Below, piece by piece: positions 1 through 7,509 of a stretch of DNA of 64,000 bases. Both the position numbers and the translations under genes were made by a program. The stretch is from Sporomusaceae bacterium (GTDB lineage Bacteria; Bacillota; Negativicutes; Sporomusales; UBA7701): assembly GCA_031460455.1 (NCBI GenBank), contig JAVKTQ010000004.1:124001-188000 (forward strand), read 5' to 3'. The notes beneath the pieces are model-generated. The model did not search any database and was not told the origin of the DNA. It worked only from the letters and a program-made list of their open reading frames with translations. Every line of letters begins with the position of its first letter. The stretch's first letter is position 1.

Positions 1-19
1 AGCTGTTGGGTATTGATTT

Positions 20-310
20 TTCGGGGGAAATAAAAAAAGCCGCTTTCACCCCAGGGGCGAAATGGCTCGCGGTACCACCCTTTTCGGAAAGCGAAAGCTT
101 TCCCTTATTCGGATACGGGACGTAAATCCGATATCCTAGCCGGGTAACGGCGGCGGCCGGCTCCTCCTACTGGCAAAGGCTTTTCGGGGAGCAGCTCCCA
201 GGTCCATTCGCTATGCTCTCCCGGCCGGTCGTCGCACCTCCGGTTTCCCGGTCACCGGCTCGCTGGGCGGGGGGTTACACAGTTACTCGTCCTGTTCAAC
301 GCTGTTGATG
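20..310 (-). promoter_or_regulatory. T-box leader, tryptophan-specific, for a gene left of the window
   Basis: On the minus strand the segment starts with the Stem I signature (GAACAGGACGAGTA near 280-298). It has a specifier loop reading GAA-TGG-ACC with the TGG (Trp) codon at 204-206, and the T-box core GGGTGGTACCGCG at about 68-80. A terminator hairpin follows (AGCC..CGCCCC / GGGTGAAA..GGCT, about 31-62) with a run of T. Uncharged tRNA(Trp) would stabilise the antiterminator and allow readthrough. The controlled gene lies off the left edge; a Trp synthesis, uptake or TrpS gene is expected, but this is inference. Confidence 0.93.
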
Positions 311-323
311 TTAAATTAGCATT

Positions 324-352
324 ATTTTATCGCGGGTGACGGCTGTTGTCAA
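324..352 (-). promoter_or_regulatory. Sigma-A promoter of the left T-box
   Basis: Read on the minus strand there is a perfect -35 box TTGACA (347-352), a 17-bp spacer and a -10 box TAAAAT (324-329), just upstream of the T-box leader. Confidence 0.8.
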
Positions 353-445
353 GGAAGATGGAAATATATTTCCACCGGCGAAAGGCATTGACAAAATTTC
401 GGCTGCTTGGTATTATTCTACCAATAACGAAATACTGGGTATTTT

Positions 446-624
446 CTCATCAAGAGAGGCGGAGGGACTGGCCCGATGAAACCTCGGCAACCACGGCGGC
501 TATTATGGCTGACCGCAGGTGCCAATTCCTGAAGGAATCGCAAGATTGCTTAAAGATGAGAGCAGGCCGGAAGCTTTTTTTCTGCCTCTTTCATCTGCGA
601 GTAGACGGGTGAGGAGGATTTTTT
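446..624 (+). promoter_or_regulatory. SAM-I riboswitch (S-box) with SD-overlapping expression platform
   Basis: The S-box core is clear: AAGAGAGGCGGAGGGACTGGCCC, GAAACCTCGGCAACC and GGTGCCAATTCCTG. P1 pairs CTCATC (446-451) with GATGAG (555-560). The 3' P1 strand can instead pair with CTGCCTCTTTCATC (582-595). When P1 forms, CCTCTTTCATC (585-595) is free to pair with GGGTGAGGAGG (607-617), which contains the ribosome site and is followed by ATTTTTT. SAM would therefore block expression of the downstream operon, by termination, SD masking or both. Confidence 0.93.
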
Positions 625-1782
625 ATGGCCAAAACGTTTGCCGAGATCAATGAGAAGATCAAAAAGGGCGAAGCGGTGGTGCTGACGGCCGAGGAGGTCG
701 TCCGCATGGCGGACGAACAGGGCCTGAAGGCGACGGCGGAGAAGGTGGATGTGGTGACGACCGCGACGTTCGGGCCGATGTGTTCGTCGGGGGCGTTCGT
801 GAATTTCGGCCACAGCGACCCGCCGATCAAGATGGCGAAGGTGTGGCTCAATCAGGTGCCGGCGTATACGGGGATCGCGGCGGTGGACGCGTATATCGGC
901 GCGACCGAGCTGGCCGAGGGCCGCGAGGACTACGGCGGCGCCCATGTGATCGAGGAGCTGGTGGCCGGGAAAAGCGTACGCCTGAAAGCGCTCGCCCAGG
1001 GGACGGACTGCTACCCCCGCAAGGAGCTGGAGGGGTATGTCAGCAAGGAGACCATCAACGAGGCTTTCCTGTTCAACCCCCGCAACGCGTACCAGAATTA
1101 TGTGGCGGCGACCAATTCGACGAACCGCATCCTGTACACGTATATGGGCATGCTGCTGCCGAAGTTCGGCAATGTGACCTATTCGACGTCGGGACAGCTG
1201 AGCCCGCTCTTAAACGACCCGTACCTGCGGACGATCGGCGTGGGGACGCGCATTTTCCTCGGCGGCACGCAGGGGTATGTGGCCTGGCACGGGACGCAGC
1301 ACAACCCCCAGAAGGCGCGCGGCGAGAACGGGGTGCCGGTGGGCGGGGCGGGAACGCTCAGCCTGATCGGCGACCTGAAGGCGATGACGACGGAGTACCT
1401 GAAGGCGGCGGTGTTCAAGAATTACGGGGTGAGTATGTTCGTGGGGGTGGGCATCCCCATCCCGATGCTGGATGAGGATATGGCGCGCTTCGTGACGGTA
1501 CGCGACCGGGAGATAAAGACGACGCTGCTGGATTACGGGGTACCGGGGCGCAGCCGGCCGACGCTGAAGGTGGTCGATTACGAGGAGCTGAAGTCGGGCT
1601 TTGTGGAGCTGAACGGCCGCAAGGTGCGGACGGCGCCGCTGTCGAGTATTTTCAAGGCGCGGCAGATCGCGGCGACACTCAAGGAATGGATCGAGCGGGG
1701 CGAGTTCCTGCTCCAGGAGCCGGCGGCCCCGCTGCCGGCGGACGCGACGGTGAAGCCGCTGGATGTAAAGGAGTTGGACTGA
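625..1782 (+). CDS. L-aspartate semialdehyde sulfurtransferase / homocysteine biosynthesis protein (COG1900, DUF39)
   Basis: This 385-residue protein belongs to the COG1900 (HcyBio) family, whose archaeal member MA1821 is needed to convert aspartate semialdehyde plus sulfide to homocysteine without O-acyl-homoserine intermediates. Two cysteines stand where the family has conserved ones: Cys53 (FGPMCSSGAF) and Cys129 (GTDCYPRKE). The ATG at 625 follows GAGGAGG. It is the first gene of a three-gene operon with a NIL-ferredoxin and a UPF0280 protein, both also tied to this pathway, and sits behind a SAM riboswitch as expected for methionine-branch synthesis. It is probably cytoplasmic. The family call is firm; the exact sulfur donor is not visible. 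Confidence 0.9.
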   Translation: MAKTFAEINEKIKKGEAVVLTAEEVVRMADEQGLKATAEKVDVVTTATFGPMCSSGAFVNFGHSDPPIKMAKVWLNQVPAYTGIAAVDAYIGATELAEGREDYGGAHVIEELVAGKSVRLKALAQGTDCYPRKELEGYVSKETINEAFLFNPRNAYQNYVAATNSTNRILYTYMGMLLPKFGNVTYSTSGQLSPLLNDPYLRTIGVGTRIFLGGTQGYVAWHGTQHNPQKARGENGVPVGGAGTLSLIGDLKAMTTEYLKAAVFKNYGVSMFVGVGIPIPMLDEDMARFVTVRDREIKTTLLDYGVPGRSRPTLKVVDYEELKSGFVELNGRKVRTAPLSSIFKARQIAATLKEWIERGEFLLQEPAAPLPADATVKPLDVKELD

Positions 1783-1783
1783 G

Positions 1784-2215
1784 ATGGTGAAGGAGCGTTT
1801 TACGTTCGTTTTCTCGCCCGATACGTACGCCAAGCCGATCACGTATCACCTGGTGAAGGACTACGATCTGCGGATAAACATCCTGCGGGCGGAGATCACC
1901 CCCGGCGAGGAGGGCCACCTGCTGGCCGAGATCGAGGGCGAGGAGGATAACCTGCGCCGGGCGCTGGAATTCCTGGCGGCGGAGAAGATCGAGGTCATCC
2001 CGACGACCAGGCAGGTGACGGTGCGGCAGGAGGAGTGCGTCCACTGCGGCGCGTGCACGGCGGTGTGCTTCTCGGGGGCGATGGCGATGAACCGCGAGGA
2101 GTGGAAGATGGAGTTCCGCCCGGAGAAGTGCATCGTGTGCGGGCTGTGCATCGAGGCGTGCCCGCTCAGGATAATCAGCGTGGGCTTCGGCGGCGGCAAA
2201 GCCGGGGAAGCGTGA
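1784..2215 (+). CDS. NIL domain / 2x[4Fe-4S] ferredoxin of the homocysteine pathway
   Basis: A 143-residue protein. Residues 1-75 resemble the NIL domain found in methionine-related proteins. Residues 80-130 carry two CxxCxxCxxxC clusters (Cys85/88/91/95 and Cys116/119/122/126), each followed by a small residue or proline, as in bacterial-type ferredoxins. It starts one base after the COG1900 stop, so translational coupling is likely. The same pair (MA1821-MA1822 type) works together in methanogens, the ferredoxin supplying electrons or reductive sulfur chemistry. No signal peptide. Confidence 0.9.
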   Translation: MVKERFTFVFSPDTYAKPITYHLVKDYDLRINILRAEITPGEEGHLLAEIEGEEDNLRRALEFLAAEKIEVIPTTRQVTVRQEECVHCGACTAVCFSGAMAMNREEWKMEFRPEKCIVCGLCIEACPLRIISVGFGGGKAGEA

Positions 2216-2964
2216 AATCGGCCGCTTACGAGCCGCGCCGCTACCGCGACAGCCTGGCCGGCCCCGGCCTGAGGACATTCACGGTGAGCCATCTGGAGAG
2301 CGACCTGTGGGTGGCGGTGGCGGCGGACGCCCCGCCGGGTGCCGAGGCGACGGCGCTGGCCGCGGTGCTGGACGCGCGGCGCAAGCTTGAGGAGTATATC
2401 GCGACCGACCGGGAGTATCTGACGGCGCTGGCGCCGTACGAGCCGGCGGCGGGCTGCCCGCCGCTCGTACGCGCGATGGCGGCGGCGGCCGCTCTGGCCG
2501 GCACGGGGCCGATGGCGGCGGTGGCCGGGGCGGTGAGCGCCTATGTCGGCCACCGGCTGGAGGAGCTGTATGGCCTCACGGAGGTTATCGTCGAGAACGG
2601 CGGCGACATCTACCTGCGGTCGAGCGTACCGCGGAAGATCGCCATCTACGCCGGGGCGTCGCCGCTGTCGAACAAGCTGGCGCTCGTCGTCCCCCCCACC
2701 CTCTCCCCTCTCGGTATCTGCACGTCGTCGGGAACGGTGGGCCATTCGCTGAGCTTCGGCAAGGCGGACGCGGCGACGGTGCTGGCCAAGGACGCGGCGA
2801 CGGCGGACGCGTACGCGACAGCACTAGGCAACCGCATCCAGGGGCCGCCCGATATCGACGCCGCCTTATCCTGGATCGCCGCCCAACCGGAGGTGCTGGG
2901 GGCGGTGGTGATCGCGGGCGACAGGGTCGGCGCGGTGGGGCAGGTGGAGCTGGGGCCGTATTGA
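2212..2964 (+). CDS. UPF0280 family protein (COG2122, ApbE-like fold)
   Basis: The GTG start at 2212 overlaps the upstream stop (GTGA, 2212-2215), giving about 250 residues beginning MKSAAYEPRRYRDS. The reading frame stays open further upstream, but that stretch is out-of-frame shadow of the ferredoxin gene. UPF0280/COG2122 proteins (MA1715 type) are linked genetically to sulfide assimilation into homocysteine; the biochemical step is not settled. The protein is rich in Ala/Gly with a GICTSSGTVGHS segment typical of the family. Last gene of the SAM-controlled operon, followed by a terminator. Its last 18 residues are nearly repeated at 4096-4152. Confidence 0.85.
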   Translation: MKSAAYEPRRYRDSLAGPGLRTFTVSHLESDLWVAVAADAPPGAEATALAAVLDARRKLEEYIATDREYLTALAPYEPAAGCPPLVRAMAAAAALAGTGPMAAVAGAVSAYVGHRLEELYGLTEVIVENGGDIYLRSSVPRKIAIYAGASPLSNKLALVVPPTLSPLGICTSSGTVGHSLSFGKADAATVLAKDAATADAYATALGNRIQGPPDIDAALSWIAAQPEVLGAVVIAGDRVGAVGQVELGPY

Positions 2965-2978
2965 GGAAAAAGAAAAAA

Positions 2979-3006
2979 GCTCCCGGAATTTCCGGGAGTT
3001 TTTTTA
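2979..3006 (+). terminator. Terminator of the homocysteine operon
   Basis: Hairpin CTCCCGGAA / TTCCGGGAG followed by seven T. Confidence 0.92.
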
Positions 3007-3153
3007 ATCTCCGCGTGCGAGGCCGTACCAGTTTCCCGGGATAGCGACCAAGCATCCCGAAAAGTAAAAAGTGTAAAAGCGTCAATACTATAGGCGGTAC
3101 ATGCGGCATCCCCCTGACAGGAGACAAGGAGGGGGTCGCCAGGCGGGAGAATT

Positions 3154-3645
3154 ATGAGCAGGGAATATTGGGGTATCGCCGCGCTGACCCTGGCCAGCAT
3201 TTTGCTTGTGACGGTGTTCGGTCGGACCGATAAGCCACGGGAAAGCCTGTTCCTTTTTATCGTGGGGCAAGCGGTGACCTGGCCGGCCACTATAATCTTG
3301 GCTTTTATAGGCAGTATCGAATCTCCTGTGCGATTGTTCCCCAAAGCCACCGACAGCAATTTTGCCCTTGCGTTTATTTTCCTGCCGGCGGTATATGTCG
3401 CGTATTATTGGCATTATCCCCGGAACAAGAGCCGTATTCTCAAGATCGCGTATACCCTTGCGGTTACGGGCGGCAGCGCGTTGGCGCATGTCGCCGTGCA
3501 AAAATATACCGATTTGTTGGTCTATATCGATTTTACGGGATATCGGCCGTGGCTCATCAACATCATATCGTATTACGCAAGCCGTATCTATTGTGATTGG
3601 TTTTTCGGCCAAGTGGCGAAGGCGAAGGGACGGAGCCCACGATGA
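3154..3645 (+). CDS. CBO0543-like multi-spanning membrane protein (first of pair)
   Basis: 163 residues with about four hydrophobic segments (roughly 5-20, 30-52, 70-85, 100-118) and a basic C-terminus. It resembles the CBO0543 family of small Clostridia membrane proteins, which usually occur in tandem and have no known function. The ATG follows GGCGGGAGAATT. The next gene overlaps by ATGA, so the two are co-translated. Base composition is less GC-rich than the flanking metabolic genes. No catalytic motif was seen. The family call rests on general pattern and pairing. Confidence 0.7.
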   Translation: MSREYWGIAALTLASILLVTVFGRTDKPRESLFLFIVGQAVTWPATIILAFIGSIESPVRLFPKATDSNFALAFIFLPAVYVAYYWHYPRNKSRILKIAYTLAVTGGSALAHVAVQKYTDLLVYIDFTGYRPWLINIISYYASRIYCDWFFGQVAKAKGRSPR

Positions 3646-4112
3646 GATTGGAGGGCATGATTTTAACCGCCTCGGTGGTGGTTTCGATACTATCTCTCGC
3701 GCTCACCCCGAGAAACAAGCTGCTGCAGATGCAGTTTATCATCCTTTTCGTCCAGCTTCCCACCTGGCTGCTCGGCCTGACGGCGGTGGAGCTGGAGCTG
3801 CTGGAGTATCCCTACCGGGAGCTGGCCAGCGTCAACAGAACCAGCTTTATTTTCGAATATGTCGTTTTACCGGTGTTGTGCGTCCATGTGAATAATTACT
3901 ACCCGTGGCAGGCGACAGCGCTGGCCAAGGCAGGGTACCTGGCGGGCATCAGCCTGCTTCTGACCGGCTTTGAGGTTATTTGGGAGCGGTATACCATGCT
4001 GATCAGATATACCGGGTGGGAGTGGTACTGGACCTCGGTCAGCGTGCTGTTCATCATGTGGCTGACCCAGAGGACGGTGGCATGGTTTTTTGACGGTGAA
4101 CGCGGGGGATAA
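3642..4112 (+). CDS. CBO0543-like membrane protein (second of pair)
   Basis: Starting at ATG 3642 (overlapping the previous stop) this encodes 156 residues with four to five membrane segments and the family-like pattern PTWLLG..VELELLEYPYREL..NRTSFIFEY..LP. It is related to the preceding gene. Its last five codons (GERGG) and stop lie in another frame of a duplicated UPF0280 gene end (4096-4152), so the C-terminus appears to have been created at the insertion junction. Function unknown. Confidence 0.75.
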   Translation: MRLEGMILTASVVVSILSLALTPRNKLLQMQFIILFVQLPTWLLGLTAVELELLEYPYRELASVNRTSFIFEYVVLPVLCVHVNNYYPWQATALAKAGYLAGISLLLTGFEVIWERYTMLIRYTGWEWYWTSVSVLFIMWLTQRTVAWFFDGERGG

Positions 4113-4152
4113 GGTAGGAGACGTGGGGCAGGTGGAGCTTGGGCCGTATTGA
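4096..4152 (+). pseudogene. 19-codon remnant: C-terminus of a second UPF0280 gene
   Basis: Read in frame from 4096 this stretch gives VNAGDKVGDVGQVELGPY and TGA. The intact UPF0280 gene ends VIAGDRVGAVGQVELGPY and TGA at 2908-2964. Fifteen of 18 residues agree, while the DNA differs at many positions, several of them synonymous. It has no start or upstream body and is followed by its own terminator. It looks like a diverged (xenologous) gene end left by recombination. Confidence 0.8.
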
Positions 4153-4160
4153 GGGAAAAA

Positions 4161-4190
4161 ATGCCCGGACAAGAAGTCCGGGCATTTTTG
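4161..4190 (+). terminator. Terminator after the CBO0543 pair / UPF0280 remnant
   Basis: ATGCCCGGAC / GTCCGGGCAT hairpin with a five-base loop, then TTTT. Confidence 0.9.
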
Positions 4191-4221
4191 TGCCTAATCA
4201 TGGTGCATAAACTGTTATGCT

Positions 4222-4557
4222 TTAAGTACTCATAATTGTCGAAATTAAAAGGGGGATTATAATTGGTATAAACATCCACACCGAACTATAAATATCATAC
4301 CTTATACAAATCCCTACATACGTGTATAAGACCCCCAGAAGCACTATAACTGCTCCTATACGAATCCACATTGCATGCTCGACAAACTGGTTGCATTTAT
4401 CGGCACAGAATATACCTACCAACGTCCCTAATATTGGTGCAAACATAATGAGAAACCCTAAAGAATGACCTGCCATGGTGTATCGTTCTGCTATAGGCAA
4501 TAAAAGCAGAATTACTATTAGTGAGCTAATACATGTAAATAGGATTCTGTTAATCAT
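4222..4557 (-). CDS. Small hydrophobic protein, AT-rich, unknown function
   Basis: About 111 residues from the ATG at 4557, chosen because GGAGG lies four bases upstream; an ATG at 4575 has no ribosome site. Three to four membrane segments (about 5-25, 35-55, 65-85, 90-108) with few charges. The coding DNA is clearly AT-rich compared with neighbours, suggesting foreign origin or relaxed selection. No family recognised; it may be a short integral membrane or immunity-like protein, but nothing supports a specific role. Confidence 0.6.
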   Translation of the reverse strand: MINRILFTCISSLIVILLLLPIAERYTMAGHSLGFLIMFAPILGTLVGIFCADKCNQFVEHAMWIRIGAVIVLLGVLYTYVGICIRYDIYSSVWMFIPIIIPLLISTIMST

Positions 4558-4651
4558 AAAACCTCCAACAACCACCCCGCTATGCTAATCCATTTCTATA
4601 AGAGGTAATTATCTCCTTTTATTTTAGTGTATCTCTCGGTTAGCCGGCGTT

Positions 4652-4855
4652 CCCGGCATTGGGTCAACCCACCGTGAGCGAGGACGGCGGCCGCTACTTG
4701 GCGAGGGAGCCGGAAACAGCACCGCGCGAGCCGCCATGGACGGCGGCGAGAACCGACAATCGAACATGGACGTTCGTTTGGCGGTGGCGCGGTGCTGTCG
4801 GCGACGAGCTTAGTAAGACCGCCGCCCGCAGCGGGTGGGATGACCCAATGCCGGG
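4652..4855. repeat. 204-bp imperfect palindrome
   Basis: Nested inverted arms: CCCGGCATTGGGTCA (4652-4666) with TGACCCAATGCCGGG (4841-4855); CCCACC (4668-4673) with GGGTGG (4833-4838); CGGCGG (4685-4690) with CCGCCG (4819-4824); CAGCACCGCG (4718-4727) with CGCGGTGCTG (4788-4797); CCGCC (4731-4735) with GGCGG (4780-4784). A central CGAAC..GTTCG closes the structure. No convincing ORF lies in it. It occupies most of the gap between the AT-rich ORF and the LprI-like gene. Confidence 0.85.
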
Positions 4856-4897
4856 GGCACAAACCAGGAAAAGAGCGGCTATACCCACCAGCCCAAG

Positions 4898-4927
4898 AAA
4901 AAAACCTGACTCCTTGCGGAGCCAGGC
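4898..4927 (-). terminator. Terminator of the LprI-like gene
   Basis: On the minus strand CCTGGCTCC gcaa GGAGTCAGG followed by TTTTTT, directly after the stop at 4933. Confidence 0.9.
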
Positions 4928-4932
4928 TTAGC

Positions 4933-5409
4933 TTATTCAGGACGACGGCTGCCGGCGGCGGGGGCGGCCTCGGGGACATCGGCCAGCCACTCGTTGAGCT
5001 GCTTGACCCTTTCCCAGGTCAGCTCGGCTTTGTAGAGGTGGTATACCATCGGGTACATGCTGCCGTAGGATTGTTTATCCTCTTTGGGGAAGACGGCGTC
5101 CAGGTGGGCGTCGCGGAAGGCTATCCACGCCACTTCGGCCGCGGTGTATTTGGCGATGAACTCCCGGTCGTCCCGGTATTTGACCGATACTTTGTTGTAA
5201 ACGGCGTTCAGCGTGTCGTCGGCCCGCTTGAATTCCCTGGCGGCGGCAGCGTTCATCGCCGCCTGGCTGCGGTCATCGTCCGGGTATGTAAGCTCGACTT
5301 TGAAGCGACCGGTGTCGAATTCCGGCTCGTTACCGGCATTGGCACCCACAGCGGGGAGAACGCCGACCAGGGCGATCAGCAGCGACGCTATCACAGCAAA
5401 CCGCTTCAT
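4933..5409 (-). CDS. Secreted lysozyme-inhibitor LprI / DUF1311-like protein
   Basis: 158 residues with a signal peptide (MKRFAVIASLLIALVGVLPAVGANA, likely cleaved near residue 24). The mature part has the DUF1311/LprI pattern: small helices with A..EFKRADDTLNAVYNKVS, YRDDREFI, and the family-like end W..FRDAHLDA..LTWERVKQLNEWL. DUF1311 proteins are periplasmic or surface proteins, and one mycobacterial member inhibits lysozyme. Start ATG is preceded by GAGGT. It stands alone between two nearly identical hairpin terminators. Inhibitor function is only inferred from the family name. Confidence 0.75.
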   Translation of the reverse strand: MKRFAVIASLLIALVGVLPAVGANAGNEPEFDTGRFKVELTYPDDDRSQAAMNAAAAREFKRADDTLNAVYNKVSVKYRDDREFIAKYTAAEVAWIAFRDAHLDAVFPKEDKQSYGSMYPMVYHLYKAELTWERVKQLNEWLADVPEAAPAAGSRRPE

Positions 5410-5535
5410 TAGTAATACCTCATTCTTCTTAATTCATTTCTGTCACCCCACAATATTAGCATTGCCGTTTGGGGATTACAATGGCAGTTCGCACCAATAG
5501 ACCGGGGCGCGCCGCCTGCGTTCCGAGAAGCGAAA

Positions 5536-5566
5536 AGCCTGACTCCATAAAGGAGCCAGGCTTTTG
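5536..5566. terminator. Bidirectional terminator-like hairpin upstream of the LprI-like gene
   Basis: AAGCCTGACTCC ataaa GGAGCCAGGCTTTTG; stem nearly identical to the hairpin at 4905-4926 on the other side of the LprI-like gene. No gene in the right place to need it was found. Confidence 0.75.
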
Positions 5567-5660
5567 TTGATTGGCCTTCTTTTACAGGCACACCGACCGC
5601 CGAAGTCGACATAGGATGTTATGCGGAATACAACGCCAATGCTGATGGGGAGAGGATGCA

Positions 5661-6128
5661 ATGCTTAAATTCCTGATAGTTTATCCTTTCGAGACGGTCG
5701 GTAAGATAATCGATATCGCCCAGGGCGCCGGCCAGGACCCGTACCATGTGGCGGTCTTCACGCGCACCGGGCTACTGCAGGCGACGGTCGACGGGGTGGT
5801 CGTCAGCCGGTTCGACGCTTTCGCCGGGCGCTATACGCGCACTTTCGGCCTGGTGGTGCCCCATCCGGAGAAGGTGGACGAATTCGCCTTCCTGGTGGCG
5901 GGCGAGAAATACGATTACTTCGGCGCGGCGGCGTCGTGGATTTACCAGCATACGAAGCTGGTGGTGCCGATCGATGTGGAGGGGCATTCGTTCTGCTCTG
6001 ACCTGGCCGTCCGCGCCGGACGCTATTGCGGCGGCGATCTTTTCGGCGATACGCCGGCCTACTGCATCGGCCCGAAGATGTTTCTGGCCGAGATGGTGAC
6101 GGCGGGGGTGGAGTTTAACGAGGAGTGA
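5661..6128 (+). CDS. Permuted NlpC/P60 papain-like (YiiX-type) hydrolase-like protein
   Basis: 155 residues. A His in a DPYHVAVF strand (His29) precedes a Cys in GHSFCSDL (Cys112). This His-before-Cys order with a Cys at a helix start near the C-terminal half is typical of circularly permuted NlpC/P60 (YaeF/YiiX) proteins, which cleave amide bonds in peptides or lipids. No signal peptide is seen, so it may act in the cytoplasm. The ATG at 5661 follows GGGGAGAGG. The fold assignment is tentative. Confidence 0.6.
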   Translation: MLKFLIVYPFETVGKIIDIAQGAGQDPYHVAVFTRTGLLQATVDGVVVSRFDAFAGRYTRTFGLVVPHPEKVDEFAFLVAGEKYDYFGAAASWIYQHTKLVVPIDVEGHSFCSDLAVRAGRYCGGDLFGDTPAYCIGPKMFLAEMVTAGVEFNEE

Positions 6129-6129
6129 G

Positions 6130-7485
6130 CTATACCTGCGGGAGGTCGGCGAGGAAGCGGGCGAGGTCTTGTTCGTCGCAGGGGGCGTCTTTGGTTTCGC
6201 CGGCGAGGTAGCTGTCGTAGGCGGCCATGTCGAAGTGGCCGTGGCCGGAGAGGCTGAAGAGGATGGTCCTCCCCTTCCCTTCCTCGCGGGCGGCGAGCGC
6301 CTCGACGATGGCCCCTTGGACGGCGTGGGCCGATTCGGGGGCGGGGATGATGCCTTCGCTGCGGGCGAAGGTGAGGGCGGCCTGGAAGATCTGCCGCTGG
6401 TCGAAGGCTTGGGCTTCGATGAGGCCGTCGTGGTAGAGCTGGCTGACGAGGGGCGATTCGCCGTGGTAGCGGAGGCCGCCGGCATGGATGCCGGAGGGCA
6501 TGAAGTTGTGGCCGAGGGTGTACATTTTGACGATGGGGGTGAGCTTGCCGAGGTCGCCGTAGTCGTAGGCGAAGACGCCGCGGGTGAGGGTGGGGCAGGC
6601 GGTGGGCTCGACGGCGAGGGCGCGGACCTGGCGGCCGGCAAACCTGTCCCGGAGGAAGGGGAAGGCGATGCCGCCGAAGTTGCTGCCGCCGCCGCAGGCG
6701 CCGATGACGACGTCGGGGTAGTCGCCGGCTTTGGCGAGCTGGGCTTTGGCTTCGAGGCCGATGACGGTCTGGTGGAGGAGGACGTGATTGAGTACGCTGC
6801 CGAGGGCGTAGTTGGTGTCGGCGCGGCCGGCGGCGTCTTCGACGGCTTCGGAGATGGCGAGGCCGAGGCTGCCGGGGGAGTCGGGGTCGAGGGCGAGCAT
6901 CTTCCTCCCTGCTTCGGTTTTGCCCGAGGGGCTGGGGATGACTTCGGCGCCGTAGACCTGCATGAAGGAGCGGCGGTAGGGCTTTTGGCGGCTGCTGATT
7001 TTGACCATGTAGACGACGCACTCCAGCCCGTACATGCTGCAGGCGAGGCTGAGGGCGCTGCCCCACTGGCCGGCGCCGGTTTCGGTGGCGAGGCGGGTGA
7101 TGCCGGCGGCTTTGTTGTAGTAGGCCTGGGGGATGGCGGTGTTGACTTTGTGGCTGCCGGCGGGGCTGACGCCTTCGTTTTTGTAGTAGATTTTCGCGGG
7201 GGTGTCGAGGGCTTTTTCGAGCTCATAGGCGCGGATGAGGGGGGTGGGCCGCCAGATGCGGTATTTTTCGACGATTTCTTCGGGGATGTCGATCCAGCGT
7301 TCCTGGGTGACTTCCTGTTTGATGAGCTCCATGGGGAAGATGGGGGCGAGGTCGGCGGGGCCGATGGGCTGTTTGGTGACCGGGTGGAGGGGCGGGGCCA
7401 GCTTGGTGGGCATGTCGGCCTGGATGTTGTACCAGCGCCGGGGGATATCCTGTTCGTCGAGGAATATTTTTTTGTCTTTGTGCAT
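6130..7485 (-). CDS. trpB: Tryptophan synthase beta chain, TrpB2 type
   Basis: 451 residues from the ATG at 7485, nine bases after AAAGGGG. It matches TrpB2 (COG1350): PLP lysine in [14 protein letters not shown], glycine-rich phosphate loop [11 protein letters not shown], and the TrpB2-specific segment [18 protein letters not shown]. It makes tryptophan from indole and serine; TrpB2 enzymes often act without TrpA. No trpA or other trp gene is adjacent, so it may salvage free indole or serve another trp operon. It is preceded by a tryptophan T-box with its own promoter, so transcription should rise when tRNA(Trp) is uncharged. Confidence 0.92.
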   Translation of the reverse strand: MHKDKKIFLDEQDIPRRWYNIQADMPTKLAPPLHPVTKQPIGPADLAPIFPMELIKQEVTQERWIDIPEEIVEKYRIWRPTPLIRAYELEKALDTPAKIYYKNEGVSPAGSHKVNTAIPQAYYNKAAGITRLATETGAGQWGSALSLACSMYGLECVVYMVKISSRQKPYRRSFMQVYGAEVIPSPSGKTEAGRKMLALDPDSPGSLGLAISEAVEDAAGRADTNYALGSVLNHVLLHQTVIGLEAKAQLAKAGDYPDVVIGACGGGSNFGGIAFPFLRDRFAGRQVRALAVEPTACPTLTRGVFAYDYGDLGKLTPIVKMYTLGHNFMPSGIHAGGLRYHGESPLVSQLYHDGLIEAQAFDQRQIFQAALTFARSEGIIPAPESAHAVQGAIVEALAAREEGKGRTILFSLSGHGHFDMAAYDSYLAGETKDAPCDEQDLARFLADLPQV

Positions 7486-7509
7486 GGTTTGCATCCCCTT
7501 TCTTTTGAT

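Noticed and set aside
4205-5660. Prophage or transposon remnant
   Set aside because: Accessory look and palindrome, but no transposase, integrase, terminal repeats with target duplication or phage genes were found.
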